NCBI GenBank assembly: GCA_002633025.1
Contig: NMRB01000229.1
Span: forward strand, 22,664-86,663
Direction of reading: 5' to 3'
Origin: Notospermus geniculatus
Taxonomy: Eukaryota; Nemertea; Pilidiophora; Heteronemertea; Lineidae
DNA: 64,000 nt
The notes beneath the pieces were generated by a model. That model was not told the origin of the DNA. It was given only the letters and a program-made list of their open reading frames with translations, and did no database searches. Numbering within the stretch: the stretch's first letter is position 1; every line of letters starts with the position of its first letter. Both the position numbers and the translations under genes were made by a program. This document shows positions 41,377-51,789 of the stretch, piece after piece.

Positions 41377-42372
41377 TTAAAGCTCTTCACATCCACCGAG
41401 CACTTTCTCCTGAAATTCACACCTAGCTGGCGCAATGGGCTTGTGATAAAACCTAGCAAAAGTCCCAGCATTTGACCAGTCTGCTTTCTTGACAATCTGA
41501 TCAACAGACAAGCCCTGCTTCTTTGCCTTTGATGTGGCCGCTGCCCGGGTAGAATGGGCTTTATATGTCTCCGTATCTATCCCAGCCTTTGCCATGATGG
41601 CTGTTAACCACCTGGCCACCGTGCAGGGGGCAACTGGTTTGTGAGGCTTGATAAGGCCCAAAAAGAGGAACTCTCTCTGTTCAGGGGTAATCCTCCAAGT
41701 CTGTGTTCTCTGTTCATATACCCCCAAGCAGGACACTACATCTAGCTTCGAGTCTGGCTCGAAGGGAACAAGCGTTAGCTTCATAAGGGGCTTCCCTGGT
41801 CTCGACGTCTTTGTCACCGTGTCAAACTGAAACACTACACTTGTGCCATCTCTGGTTTTCCCACTCAGTTTGATTTTACTCAGTTCCGAGCCCCGACCAA
41901 CACAGACCAGTGCCATTAGCATTGCCAGTTTCCCTGTTAGTTCTTTCATGGGCATGTCCCGGTTTTCTCCTAGCCCTCTGATGCACTGTATTACTAAATC
42001 CACTGACCAAGTGTCCGAGTATTTCGGCACGGGTGGTCTTAGGTTAAAGAACCCATGCATCAGCCTCGTTATGCGTGGATGCTGGCCCACCTTGTGGCCC
42101 TCAACTGTGGGGTGTCTTGCAGATATGGCAGATCTGTACCCATTGACTGTGCTGTACGACTTTGCCACTTCATATTGGGCCGCCAAGAAGTTTCCTACAT
42201 CCTCCACAGTGGCTTGAAAGGGATTAATGTCCCGTTCACCACACCAGCTACTCCACTTTTTCCAGCCTGTTTCGTAAGCTGCTTCAGTTCCTCGTCGCCA
42301 GCCCCTTCTGAAGAGCTCTGAAGCTGTCTCCGAAAATCCTGTTGTTCCTGTCGGTTCCCCGACACCGGCCAT
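41377..42372 (-). CDS. tyrosine recombinase (DIRS integrase equivalent)
   Basis: C-terminal about 330 codons of a frame open from 43239 (stop at 41377); upstream the frame only shadows RNase H, so the real start is near 42372. Catalytic set complete: Arg in VGRGSEL (frame residue 449), His-x-x-Arg in AHSTRAA (562/565), Tyr in ARFYHKP (598). An N-terminal core-binding region (WKKWSSWC, FLAAQYEVAKSYSTVNGYRSAIS) precedes it. The enzyme integrates circular element DNA by strand exchange through the Tyr. No frame break seen, so this part may be functional. Confidence 0.9.
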   Translation of the reverse strand: MAGVGEPTGTTGFSETASELFRRGWRRGTEAAYETGWKKWSSWCGERDINPFQATVEDVGNFLAAQYEVAKSYSTVNGYRSAISARHPTVEGHKVGQHPRITRLMHGFFNLRPPVPKYSDTWSVDLVIQCIRGLGENRDMPMKELTGKLAMLMALVCVGRGSELSKIKLSGKTRDGTSVVFQFDTVTKTSRPGKPLMKLTLVPFEPDSKLDVVSCLGVYEQRTQTWRITPEQREFLFLGLIKPHKPVAPCTVARWLTAIMAKAGIDTETYKAHSTRAAATSKAKKQGLSVDQIVKKADWSNAGTFARFYHKPIAPARCEFQEKVLGGCEEL

Positions 42373-42389
42373 GCGGCCAAGGTCATTGA

Positions 42390-43357
42390 CTACTCCTGAA
42401 TGAGGGGGTGGCTGTGGCCCTGTGCATCCGTTAACAGGTCCTGCATTGGTGGTAAGCGGATTGGTCGCTCTGCCAGCATCTCTAGCAAGGATGGATACCA
42501 CTGTTGTCCTGGCCATACTGGTGCTATCACCACCAAACGTGCCGAGTCCATTTTGCCTTTCTGCAGACACCGGCCTAGGAGGCAGAATGGTGGGAATGCG
42601 TATCCCTTCTTCCACTGTCCCCAGTCCACTGCGAATGCATCGAAAGACCGGGCCTGGGGGTCTGGTTTCCAACTGATATAAGTCTCCTTTTGGGCATTGT
42701 GCCTGCTGGCAAACAGGTCTATCTGAAATGGGCCCAGTTCTGCCTCGATCTGTCGAAACACGTCGGGATTTAACTTCCAGTCGCTCGAGTCTCTCAGCAC
42801 CCTGGACGCTGTGTCCGCCTCGATGTTCAATGTTCCCGGCAGGTGTTCCGCCGTAAGGAAGATATTCCTTTGAAGACAGTAGTCCCATAGGTCCTGCGTG
42901 ACTCTCAGTAGATCCTTCGAGGTCGTTCCCCCTAACTTGTTCACCTGTGCCACAGCTGTCGAATTGTCCAATCGGAAATGGATGTGGCAGTTTTTCACCT
43001 CCCTTGCCATGGCTCTCAGGGCTATTTCTACCACTTTCAGTTCGAGGACATTGATGTGTTCTGCCCTCTCTTCCGTGGTCCAGAGTCCTTGCGCTGTCTG
43101 TTTGGTGCTCTCCTGCACTGCACCCCAGCCCAATTTTGACGCATCGGTTGTGAAGGTCAGTTGTGGGTTTGTCGATGTTGTAGTCCGCCCATTGTGGTCT
43201 CTTAGGTGATCTATCCACCACAAGAGATCCGCTCTGCATCCTGGCTGATGTGTACCACCGCTTCGTATGATTGTCGCTCCCGCTTCAGCCCTGATCGCTT
43301 CAGCATTTGAAGATGTCGGTAGTGGAGAGGCGCCGGGAGGATCGCACTGGTGGTTGC
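42390..43357 (-). CDS. DIRS RNase H plus methyltransferase-like domain
   Basis: Continues the RT polyprotein beyond the 43360-43962 insertion. HYRHLQMLKRSG (about 43310) leads, after a 1-bp break near 43230, to LLWWIDHL, FTTDASKLGWGAV (Asp), INVLELKVVEIAL (Glu) and FRLDNSTAVA (Asp), the RNase H residues. Then FQIDLFASRHNAQ, FAVDWGQWKKGYAFPPF and APVWPGQQWYPSLL match the domain called a putative DNA N6-adenine methyltransferase in DIRS elements. Ends at 42390, overlapping the recombinase frame. Confidence 0.85.
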
Positions 43358-43359
43358 TG

Positions 43360-43962
43360 CACTCTTAAAAAATTCTCGTCGTACTGACAAGCTGGAACTC
43401 GTTCTCAGAATATGCTTAAATTGACAGGGTCTATCTTGTCAATTGACAAGTTTTTAACTTGTCATCCTCGGAAAAGAGACAACTTATCATTGAAACAACT
43501 GCATCTCGTCATTCAGGCTACACAAAAATTAAAAATTATGCGCCAAGAGACCGTTATGCGGTAGTTACAAGTACTAATAACAGGTACATATGAAAGAAAA
43601 ACTCTCCCAAATTTCAGGGCCTACGGCGGGATTCGAACCTACGACCTATGAAATGTATAAACTACTAGACATAACCCCTAAACCCTCGTGGCTATTGAGG
43701 CAACGATGGTGACAGCATGCTTAGAGTTCAAGAAATTGAGCGATAATTGTGAGGAAAGCGCATGCGCAATAATGTCCTGCCACCTGCAACTTATCGCCAT
43801 AACTAGAGACCTTGTCATCTGGATAAACTGAACTCGTCACAGAGATGTGCGACTCGCCATGACAAGCAAATTGTGTCATGAATGACGTAATTCGTCAGGC
43901 TGACTAAAGCATCTCATCAATATTCGCAGACAAGTTGCGATGACAAGAATTTTTTAAGAGTG
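43360..43962. mobile_element. TIR element inserted between DIRS RT and RNase H
   Basis: Ends CACTCTTAAAAAATTCTCGTC-type and inverse (one mismatch in about 20), TG on both flanks. Interior ends are packed with CTTGTCA/TGACAAG motifs in both orientations, like transposase-binding subterminal repeats. CACT start and short duplication would suit EnSpm/CACTA, but assignment is tentative. It separates RT (LIGTLT) from the rest of the polyprotein and disables the DIRS copy. Confidence 0.75.
43612..43702 (-). ncRNA. tRNA-like/SINE fragment inside the TIR element
   Basis: Minus strand has a B-box GGTTCGAATCC and, about 55 bp upstream, an A-box-like TAGCCACGAGGG. Acceptor and T-stem pairing are imperfect, so it is a tRNA-derived relic rather than a functional tRNA. 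Confidence 0.35.
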
Positions 43963-45117
43963 TGTCAACGTTCCGATCAGCTTGGCCAATTGTCTGACCG
44001 TTGTACTGTCCTTTGACAGCATGTTTTGGCATTGCTCCCGAATTTTGACAATCTTTTCTTCCGGAAGCTGTAGTTGCATAAGCTTCGAGTCCACAATGAA
44101 GCCCAGATAATTGTTTAAGACCTGGCAGGGCTCCAGGATCGACTTGGCCCAGTTTATCTTGAAGCCCAATGCCTGTAGCAGATAGATGCAAGTGCTTAGC
44201 TGTTGCTTCAGCACCGCTGGGTCCTGATGTAACAGGATTAGGTCGTCTAAATATACCATTACCCTGAATCCGAGCCTCCTCAGTAGGGATATCGGCACCT
44301 TCATCAGTTTGGTAAACACCCGGGGGGCTGGGCCTAGTCCGAATGGGAGCACCCGGTAGCGGTAAGTGCGGCCTTTCCACTGGAAGCACAAGAATTTTCG
44401 TGCCCGTTCTGCCACTGGTACAGTGAAGTACGCGTCTTTCAGATCTATCTTCACCATCCAGTCCCCTGGCTGCAGCAAATTTTTTAACATGGGCAGTGTT
44501 TCCATCTTGAAGTGTTCGTAGGGGATAAACTGGTTTAGCGTTTTTAGATTGAAAACTGGCCTGAACGATCCGTCCTTCTTCTCCCGAAGGAACAGGTGAC
44601 TGAGAAAGCGTTTTCCCTTTGTGTGATTTACCTCTTCGATTGCTCGCTTTCCGAGCATGTCTTTCACCTCGATATCTATTTGAGCTTTTTCGGCCTCTGA
44701 AAACTTTGGGCAAAATGGGGCCCGATTCTGTTCGGGAGTGTTCAACCATGGAATCTGATAGCCACCCCTCACCATCTCCAAGATTGCTGGGTCCGTTGTT
44801 AGTCTTTCCCAATTTTTTGAGCACTGTCGGAGCCGTCCTCCTACCGGGCCCTCCGGAGGGGGTGGGTGTAACCCCAGAGATTTTATCTCGAGCACAACAT
44901 CGCTTGGGGAAATGTCCATTTTCATGGTTGACGCCGCAAGACTTGGGGTTGGTGAGGGGCTGCTGTCTGTCTGGGGTCCCTTTTCCTGATGTGGGCCCTC
45001 TGACAATTGATACATACCTCTTTTGTCCTCTGAAAGGCTTCTTCGGGGCTTTCCCACGTCCTCTTGTGTGAAAACTTCTTCCTTGCTGGGCCCCTTGGTA
45101 GTTCTTGCCCCCGCCAT
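43963..45117 (-). CDS. DIRS reverse transcriptase
   Basis: About 385 codons. Motifs: FRPVFNLKTLNQFIPY, MVKIDLKDAYFTVPV (motif A Asp), YRVLPFGLGPAPRVFTKL (motif B), MVYLDDLIL (YLDD at about 289-292) and LGFIVDS. This is the DIRS/Ngaro type of RT, which lacks an adjacent protease. The first ~70 residues overlap the gag frame. The frame ends artificially in the inserted TIR element (LIGTLT, then a stop). Confidence 0.9.
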
Positions 45118-46335
45118 CTCCTCTACCGGAACTGGCCGGGGGCGCCCTCCGAAAGGGGCGCTTATAGTTGCCAGTCAAGCCGCGTCGAATTTCACCTGCT
45201 CTTTTCTGGCGCTTGGCTCTTTCCCGCAACGCCTTGTAAAACTTCCGTCCAAACAACGACTGTCTATTTTTGGCGAGCAGTTCATCGTTTTCCTTCACCA
45301 CATGTGCCGCCCGTTTTTGGCTGCTGAGGATTTTGGTGAGCATGTGGGTCCTTCTTACGTAGTTGCCCCACACAAAAGCTTGGCCCAGGAGAAGGAAACC
45401 TTTTTCCAAAAGTTCCATCAACTCGTTCACTTCTAACTGGGCATCATCTGAATCTCGAGCGCTCTCCACTTTCTGCCAAGCTTTACCCAACGGCCCTGCC
45501 ACCTGAATCACTCGTTGCAAAACCTTGGCCATACTCTCGTCATCCTTCTTCGCCATTTCCCTCACTTTCACTGGCAAAAGGTCCAGCATTTCGTCTTCGC
45601 CTCATGACACGGGTCAAATCTCTTGAATTTAGCGCCAGTCTCATCATCTGCCTCTGATGAGTGATGACGGCGGGCATGTTTCTGCTTGGAGTGAGCTCGG
45701 TGTCTCCGATCTTTACTACTATGACGACTCCGGTGTCTCCGTGCCCTCCCGTGCCATCGAGACTTCTTCCTCCCAGTGGAGGAGGCCGAATCTGACCCAG
45801 ATTCTGAACTAGGCCGACTGCTGTCCGACGAAAGCGTGGACGAACTGCTGCCGCTGGAGGAAGAAGATGACTTCCTGCTGCGTTTCCGTGACCTTGGCCC
45901 TTCGTCAGATTTGGCGGGGCTAGGCCTACCGGTAGCGTCACTGTCATTTTTGTCACCAAATGACACAGTGGGGGACTCAGCATCATCCATCTGGACGAGA
46001 AACGAGTCACTCTCACTGTCTGTGAGCCCCCGCACCACACTATCATCATCATCGTCCGGTACGCCATGTGCCTGCAGTGCCTCGGCACTGCGCGCCCCGT
46101 GTGCATTATTGCGTGCATCACGAAGGCCTGCTGACGGCCTGTCGGGCGAACTACGCCGGCCCCGCTTCAGTGGGATTTTGTATCCCGTAAGTTGCGAGTT
46201 ACTTCGATTCACCGGGCTATCATCGCCCCTGACCTTATTCCCATTTCGGGCAGTCGAGGTTCCGGGCACAATAGAGGCCCCACTCGTGGTAATTTCATCA
46301 TTTTTCGTTGAAATAACCGCGGTTCGCTCTGCCAT
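44900..46335 (-). CDS. DIRS gag-like protein (one frame break)
   Basis: Starts at ATG 46335 (MAERTAVISTK). First 245 codons: an acidic/Ser-rich stretch (DDDDDS, SSSSSSGSSSS), then an Arg/His-rich tail. A 1-bp shift near 45600 moves to a frame with EMLDLLPVKVREM, QVAGPLGKAWQKVE and FGRKFYKALRERAKRQKRAG and a Gly/Arg-rich end (GRGDGGGKNYQG). DIRS Gag lacks a zinc knuckle, as here. The C-terminus is uncertain because the frame remains open under the RT. Confidence 0.7.
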
Positions 46336-46470
46336 TTTAAGCAGCGGAATCAAAGATGGCGGGTTGGTGGAAAATGCAGACTTGTACCATTGCTAGGCAA
46401 CGGAACGAAGTTTTTCCGCTGGACCTTGAATTCTGGAGCCAAAATTCAATTATTACATCTATTTACGGTT
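46333..46470. repeat. DIRS terminal inverted repeat, right arm
   Basis: Inverse of 40437-40576 with a few differences. The gag start codon lies at its inner edge. Confidence 0.9.
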
Positions 46471-46484
46471 TATGAAATTAAATT

Positions 46485-46660
46485 GCTCATAGTTGTCATT
46501 GTGGTGATGTATGGCCATAGCAGCACACGAGACCACTGATTGGTGACGTCTGCTGTAAACCGGCAACCGCCACAAAAATTGCCGACCACGAAAACTGCCT
46601 GTACGAGCAAAGAAAGTGAAGACATGTGCTGCCAGCTTTAGAGAATGGCCGAACCTGTTA
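46485..46660. mobile_element. right part of the foldback element split by DIRS
   Basis: Inverse of 40090-40254; see that entry. Confidence 0.7.
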
Positions 46661-46783
46661 CATTTTGGTTGTCACCGCCCATACACTAACATGTATAGTA
46701 AAATTAGTGAAATTATTCAAGTCCTAGTTCATAGTTCCTCACTTCAGGACTTCTATGATGTGAATGTTTTCTAATTCAAGATG

Positions 46784-47665
46784 ATTAGAATTCAACCAAA
46801 CCTTGTAGGATGATGATGGGGAGGCTAAGCTACATCACGGTACCAGTCATTATCCAATTATGTAATCCCTAGCAACAGCATAGCAACTCCATTGTTCTGC
46901 GGTACCCCTGCGATCATTTCAATATTACTGATTAGAATTCAACCAAACCTTGTAGGATGATATTGGGGAGGCTAAGCTGCGTCATGGTACTAGTCATTAT
47001 CCAATTATATAATCCCTAGCAACAGCATAGCAACTCCATTGTTCTGCGGTACCCCTGGGATCGTTTTAATATTACTCATTAGAATTCAACCAAACCTTGT
47101 AGGATGATAATGGGGAGGATAAGCTACTTCATGGTACCAGCCATTATCCAATTATGTAATCCCTAGCAACAGCATAGCAACTCCATTGTTCTGCGGTATT
47201 CTGGGATCATTTCAATATTACAGGTTAGAAATCGACCAAACACTGTAGGATGATAGTGGGGAGGCTAAGCTATCTCATGGTACCACTCATTACCCAATTA
47301 TGTAATCCCTAGCAACAGCAGAGCAACTCCATTGTTCTCTATTAACCCCGGGATCATTTCAATATTACTGGTTAGAATTGAACCAAACACTGTAGGATGA
47401 TATGGGGAGGTTTTGCTACTTCCTGTTACCATTCATTGCCCAATTATGTAATCCCTAGCAACGTAATAGCAACGCCATTGTTCTGCTGTAAGCCTGGTAT
47501 GATTTCAATATTACTGGTTGGAATTGAATCAAACACTGTAAGATGATAAAGAGGAGGCTAGGCTACGTCATGGTACCACTGATATCACTGTCTTGTAATA
47601 CCCTAGGAAGAGCATAGCTACCCCTTGTTTTCTGTGGTATGCTCGGATCATTTCACTATTTGGCA
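46784..47665. repeat. tandem repeat, six copies of about 147 bp
   Basis: Unit starts at 46784, 46931, 47078, 47224, 47371 and 47517 (periods 147, 147, 146, 147, 146). Conserved words: AACCAAACCTTGTAGGATGA, ATTATCCAATTATGTAATCC, CTAGCAACAGCATAGCAACT, CCATTGTTCTGCGGTA. Divergence rises to the right, so the array decays at that edge. No ORF. Confidence 0.9.
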
Positions 47666-47780
47666 AAAAACCTGGAATGATGACAACGTTAAGGATCGCC
47701 TACCTTCGTACCTTTTCCATATCTAAAGCCACCAGGAACTGCACAAGAAGACGTTTTTCCGGTTTCAGTATTGTTCGCAT

Positions 47781-48662
47781 CAGCCATTAACAGTTTTGCT
47801 AAACATGGTTCCCTTGGCATTCTAAATAATTCCAATCGATCTCAACTAGCCACAGTCCAGCTATGGAAGGGTCCTGAGCTTCACATTTTGAAAGTTCCAT
47901 TCCATTCTATATCAGCCAGAAAAATCCAGCTAAACGTAGTTCCAATTGCATTCCATTCCATCTCAACTAGTCACATTCGAGCTAAAAAAGGGTCGTTGGC
48001 TTCACATTTTGAAAGTTGCCTTCCATTTCATGTCAGTCAGTAACAATTCAGCTAAACCTGGTTTCCATAGCATTCTCAATATTCCCTTTCATTCCATCTC
48101 AACCAGCCACAATCCAGCTAATGAAGGGTCCTGAGCTTCACATTCTGAATGTTCCGTTCCATTCTACCTCAGCCAGCAACAATCCAGCTGAACATGGTTC
48201 CCTTGACAATTCCGTTCCAATGCATCTAAACTAGCCACAGTGCAGCTAAAGAAGGGTCATGAGCTTCACATTCGGAAGGTTCCATTCCATTCCTTTGTCA
48301 GCCAGTAACAATGCAACTAAACATGGTTCCCATGGCATTCTCAATATTCCATTCCATTCCATCTCAACCAGCCACAATCCAGCTAATGAAGGGTCCTGAA
48401 CTTCATATTCAGAAGGTTCCATTCCATTCCTTTGTCAGCCAGTAACAATGCAACTAAACATGGTTCTCGTAGCATTCTCAATATTCCATTCCATTCCATC
48501 TCAACCAGCCACAATTCAGCTACAGAAGGGTCCTGAGTTTCACATTCTCAAAGTTCCGTAACTGCATGTCAGCCAGTAACAATCCAGCTAAACATGGCTC
48601 TCGTAGCATTCTCAATAATTCCATTTCAGTCCATCTCAACCAGCCACAATCCACCTGCAGAA
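47781..48662. repeat. tandem repeat field, about 130-bp units (left part)
   Basis: CAGCCAGTAACAATCCAGCT recurs at 47781, 47913, 48034, 48170, 48299, 48436 and 48570 (spacing 121-137). Each is followed by AAACATGGTTCCC, TTCCATTCCATCTCAACCAG and AAGGGTCCTGAGCTTCACAT. TTCCATTCCATT stretches give chance open frames without stops. Continues after the inserted MITE. Confidence 0.88.
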
Positions 48663-49224
48663 GGGTGTTCGAAAAACATGGACTATGGATCAATGGACTC
48701 TGGACTACTGGACTGTGGAAACCATGGACTGAACAGTCATAAATACCTCATTGACATACGCCGCCTGAAATTAGGAGCTGAGTCTTGAGTGATTGAGAAG
48801 CTGTCATCGCCGTGTGTTGTCGGGTCACATCGAATGTTCGTTTACATGTAGCTAACAAACTTCGAATTTTCATACAACAATGTCTTTGTCTTCTCTGTTT
48901 GATTCACAAGGCTTCAGCAGCCTAGAATGATCTTGTTGGGCCAAATATCGGTGTGCATGGAGAGTAGCCTAGCCTAGTTTTTCGCCATCTCTTCCCGAGC
49001 AAATTAAAGGCATTATTTTTTTATCAACCAGTAATGAAAATTTAGTAGTCTATTATGTATGCACAAGACTGGTGTGTTATTCGCGATGACGTCTTTGTAC
49101 ACAACCATGAAAACAGAGGCAGGCGGCGCATGTCAGTGAGGTATTCATGACTGGTCAGTCCATGGTTTCCACCGTCCAGTAGTCCAGAGTCCATTGATCC
49201 ATAGTCCATGTTTTTCGAACACCC
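48663..49224. mobile_element. Mutator-like MITE with 9-bp TSD
   Basis: TIRs of about 110 bp starting GGGTGTTCGAAAAACATGGA, flanked by CCTGCAGAA (48654-48662 and 49225-49233). Long TIRs with a 9-bp duplication are the hallmark of Mutator-like elements. The 340-bp centre is non-coding. It interrupts a unit of the tandem field. A lone right end is at 50008-50124. Confidence 0.85.
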
Positions 49225-49610
49225 CCTGCAGAAGCGTCCTGAGCTTCACATTCTGTAAGTTCCGTTAGTCCATGTCAGCCAGTAACAATCCAGCTAAACA
49301 TGGTTCCCTTGTCTTTCTCAATATTCCATTCCAGTCCATCTCAGTCAGCTACAATCCAGCTAAAGAAGCGTCCTGAGGTTCACGTTCTGTAAGTTCCGTT
49401 ACCGGTAGTCCATGTCAGCCTGTAACAATCCAGCTAAACATGGTTCCCTTGACATTCCGAATAATTCCACTCCAGTCCATCTCAACCAGCCACAATCCAG
49501 CTACAGAAGGGTCCTCAGCATCACATTCTGTAAGTTCTGTTAGGGCATGTGGGCCAGTAACAGTCCAGCTACACATGGTTCCCATGGCATTCTAAATCAT
49601 TCCATTTGGA
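49225..49610. repeat. tandem repeat field, about 130-bp units (right part)
   Basis: Continues the 47781 field after the insertion: CAGCCAGTAACAATCCAGCT near 49276, 49415 (variant) and 49550 (variant). Confidence 0.8.
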
Positions 49611-50733
49611 CACGTCCAATACATTTTACAAAAATCCAAGCACCTAATGTCTTGTCTTCAAGAAGTAGACTGAAATGCCCAATGGTCAAGAACACACTGC
49701 AGTTATAAACTGATTACATGTACGTAACTTTCGTCGAGTCATAATCCCAACCATTTTGAAAGCCAAGAAGGCATAAAAAGTGCCAAGGTCTGACGTTTAA
49801 AACCATCCTTGTTTTTCAATGGAAACTGTGATGTTACCTCCTGTAAGAAGTTAGTGACAGCCACACAGCTGGATAGGCCTATATGGCAAGCCAAAACGGA
49901 AAACTGTCAGAAGTGAGATTTTATTGTCAAAAACAATAATTGTGGTCAAGACTGCAAGGACATGGTCAGAATAATCTAAGTCTTACCTGAACCGCCGAAT
50001 ACTATAATGAAAACAGAGGCAGGCGGCGTATGTCAGTGAGGTATTTATGACTGGTCAGTCCATGGTTTCCACAGTCCAGTAGTCCAGAGTCCATTGATCC
50101 ATAGTCCATGTTTTTCGAACACCCGAACTTCGCGCGTGGTGTTCAAGTGTGCCGCCAGCGCCGAGGGGCTTGATCATCTTGAGCACATTATGGAAAGATG
50201 TCATTAAACGGAAAGTGATAAGCCCTGACTAATGAAACTTGGTGTGCAGGCCGTGCATTAAGTTGAGATAACATGTGAAGTTTGGTTGCTGTAGCCTGAA
50301 AATTAAAGTTTTTATTAACATGTTCATGGGTCTCATTTTTTTGGTTCACCCTGTAGTATAAACGTCCAAAACACCGCGTAACGTTTTTTTCTGTCATGCC
50401 AAAATCCATTTTTTTTTCATTCTAGGTTTCATTTGAGGTTTTCATTTCACGACAAGATATTGAAAAGTCTAATCTTTCTGTGTGTCATAAAAAAATATAG
50501 AGCAAGTCCGTATGTAGAGTGTTATTCAATGCTTGATGTATTCATTACACACTGCAGTATTGTGGAAAGTGGTGCCCGCTTAATGATGGGGCGCTAACTT
50601 TGTAAACGCCCGTGACGTTGACCGAGAAACAATCGTTGACCTCAGTGCCCGCGGACAATCAACATCTGGACGGGGGAACATCGGGATGATCCCCAGTCAA
50701 CAGTGCGTTCTCAGGTGACATTTCGGTATGGCA
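49611..50733. other. no gene seen; solo end of the Mutator-like MITE
   Basis: 50008-50124 equals the right TIR of 48663-49224 (ending GAACACCC) without a left partner. About 50150-50410 contains TTGGTTCACCCTGTAGTATA, which may be a decayed transposon. No exon supported. Confidence 0.55.
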
Positions 50734-50909
50734 GGTGTAACGTTTTTCAGTGTGGCCGTTTTTCTGTGTGATTCCCATTGTTCGGAACACACTGGGAAAC
50801 GAACTCGCTGTTTCTCTGTGTGTCGCTCATTGTCCAGTCGTCGCTTATTCCGTCAATCTATTGTATTGTCACACTGGCACACACGGGCCTCACTGAAAAA
50901 CGTTACACC
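50734..50909. mobile_element. MITE, TIR GGTGTAACGTTTTTCAGTG
   Basis: Perfect 19-bp TIRs (50734-50752 and 50891-50909) around 138 bp. Family also at 39533 and about 56550-57045. Confidence 0.85.
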
Positions 50910-50919
50910 GGTTCTCTGG

Positions 50920-51094
50920 CAGGGGCGGATCCACGATTTCGGAAAAAAAGGGGCGCACTGTACTGTAGGCAAACATTGAAATCTGCGGTGTATTTCAATG
51001 ATTTGCTCCAAATTTCAGAATTTCACGGTCGACTTTACAGAGTTGTTGGCCGAAAGAGGGGGCGTGCGCCGATGCCCTCCTGAATCCCCGCCTG
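50920..51094 (+). mobile_element. hAT-like MITE, CAGGGGCGGATCC end
   Basis: Starts CAGGGGCGGATCCACG, ends CCCCGCCTG. Same family as 14778-14929. TCTGG flanks both sides, shorter than the 8 bp expected of hAT. Confidence 0.65.
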
Positions 51095-51421
51095 TCTGGA
51101 GGGCTATTTTCTTTAGTTGCTGAAATAAATCTTCCATCATATTATTTAGTCTTGGTAAACACCAGACTCGATTTATAGCCTACGGTATAAAAAAAGTCTC
51201 TGAACAATAAAATTGCTCCCAATTAGTTTCTGACTGCGCGTATGATTCTTAACGAGCTGTTTCACATCCTCAAGCCTCATTTAGCATGCCTTGCACAATG
51301 AGTGATTACTTTAATACAGATGTCGAATATTACGGCCTACTCACTCTCGGCTTCTACTGCATTCTAGCATAAAGGAATAACGGTTTCAATATTTTGCAAG
51401 CCATATGGAACATTCCTCTAT

Positions 51422-51789
51422 AATGAGGAGGGCGATTTTGTGTTTATCCCGACAGGTCGGCGCTGCGGGCGAAGTGTCCTTAGCGACGTCATTGACGTCA
51501 TTTTAGTTGTTGACGTAGCGTCATGAAAACGTGACCTGTACATTTTTCCACAGGAATAATGAGACAAAACGTATGCATTTTTCGGTATCACATTTCGTCG
51601 TTTTAAGGAAAAAAGCAATGAAATTAGAGAAATTTTCACCTACTATAAGACGATGTACGTTTTACTGTCGCATGACCAAATCAAAGGGGTATTTCATGCC
51701 AGACGTAAACTGAATTAACATTAGAAAAAAGAAATTTCCGTCACAACGCTCGCAGCGACGTCGTGCGGTGCTACGGCGCCCTCCTCATT
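51422..51789. mobile_element. MITE, TIR AATGAGGAGGGCG
   Basis: 13-bp perfect TIRs around 368 bp. Interior has GACGTCATTGACGTCATTTT, two adjacent CRE-like sites. No ORF. Confidence 0.65.

Larger units (their letters stand above)
40380..46484 (-). mobile_element. DIRS-type tyrosine-recombinase retrotransposon
   Basis: 6.1 kb on the minus strand. Outer inverted repeats are about 140 bp (40437-40576 against 46333-46470). The internal complementary region (41259-41374) is the reverse complement of the two outer ends joined together. Order: gag - RT/RNase H/methyltransferase-like - tyrosine recombinase, no integrase or protease. No target duplication; AAATT is shared at both ends, as expected for recombinase-mediated insertion of a circle. 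Several 1-bp frame breaks and a 0.6-kb insertion make this copy defective. Confidence 0.92.

Noticed and set aside
44619-45436. Plus-strand frames of 87-150 codons
   Set aside because: Antisense shadows of DIRS gag/RT caused by GC-rich codons.
45776-46396. 206-codon plus-strand frame rich in Leu/Ser/Glu
   Set aside because: Mirror image of the Ser/Asp-rich DIRS gag; no independent signal.
47771-48234. Overlapping open frames on the plus strand
   Set aside because: They run through the about 130-bp tandem repeat; stop-poor TTCCATTCC words explain them.
46784-49610. CRISPR-like array
   Set aside because: Units are 121-147 bp direct tandem repeats without unique spacers, in a eukaryotic context.
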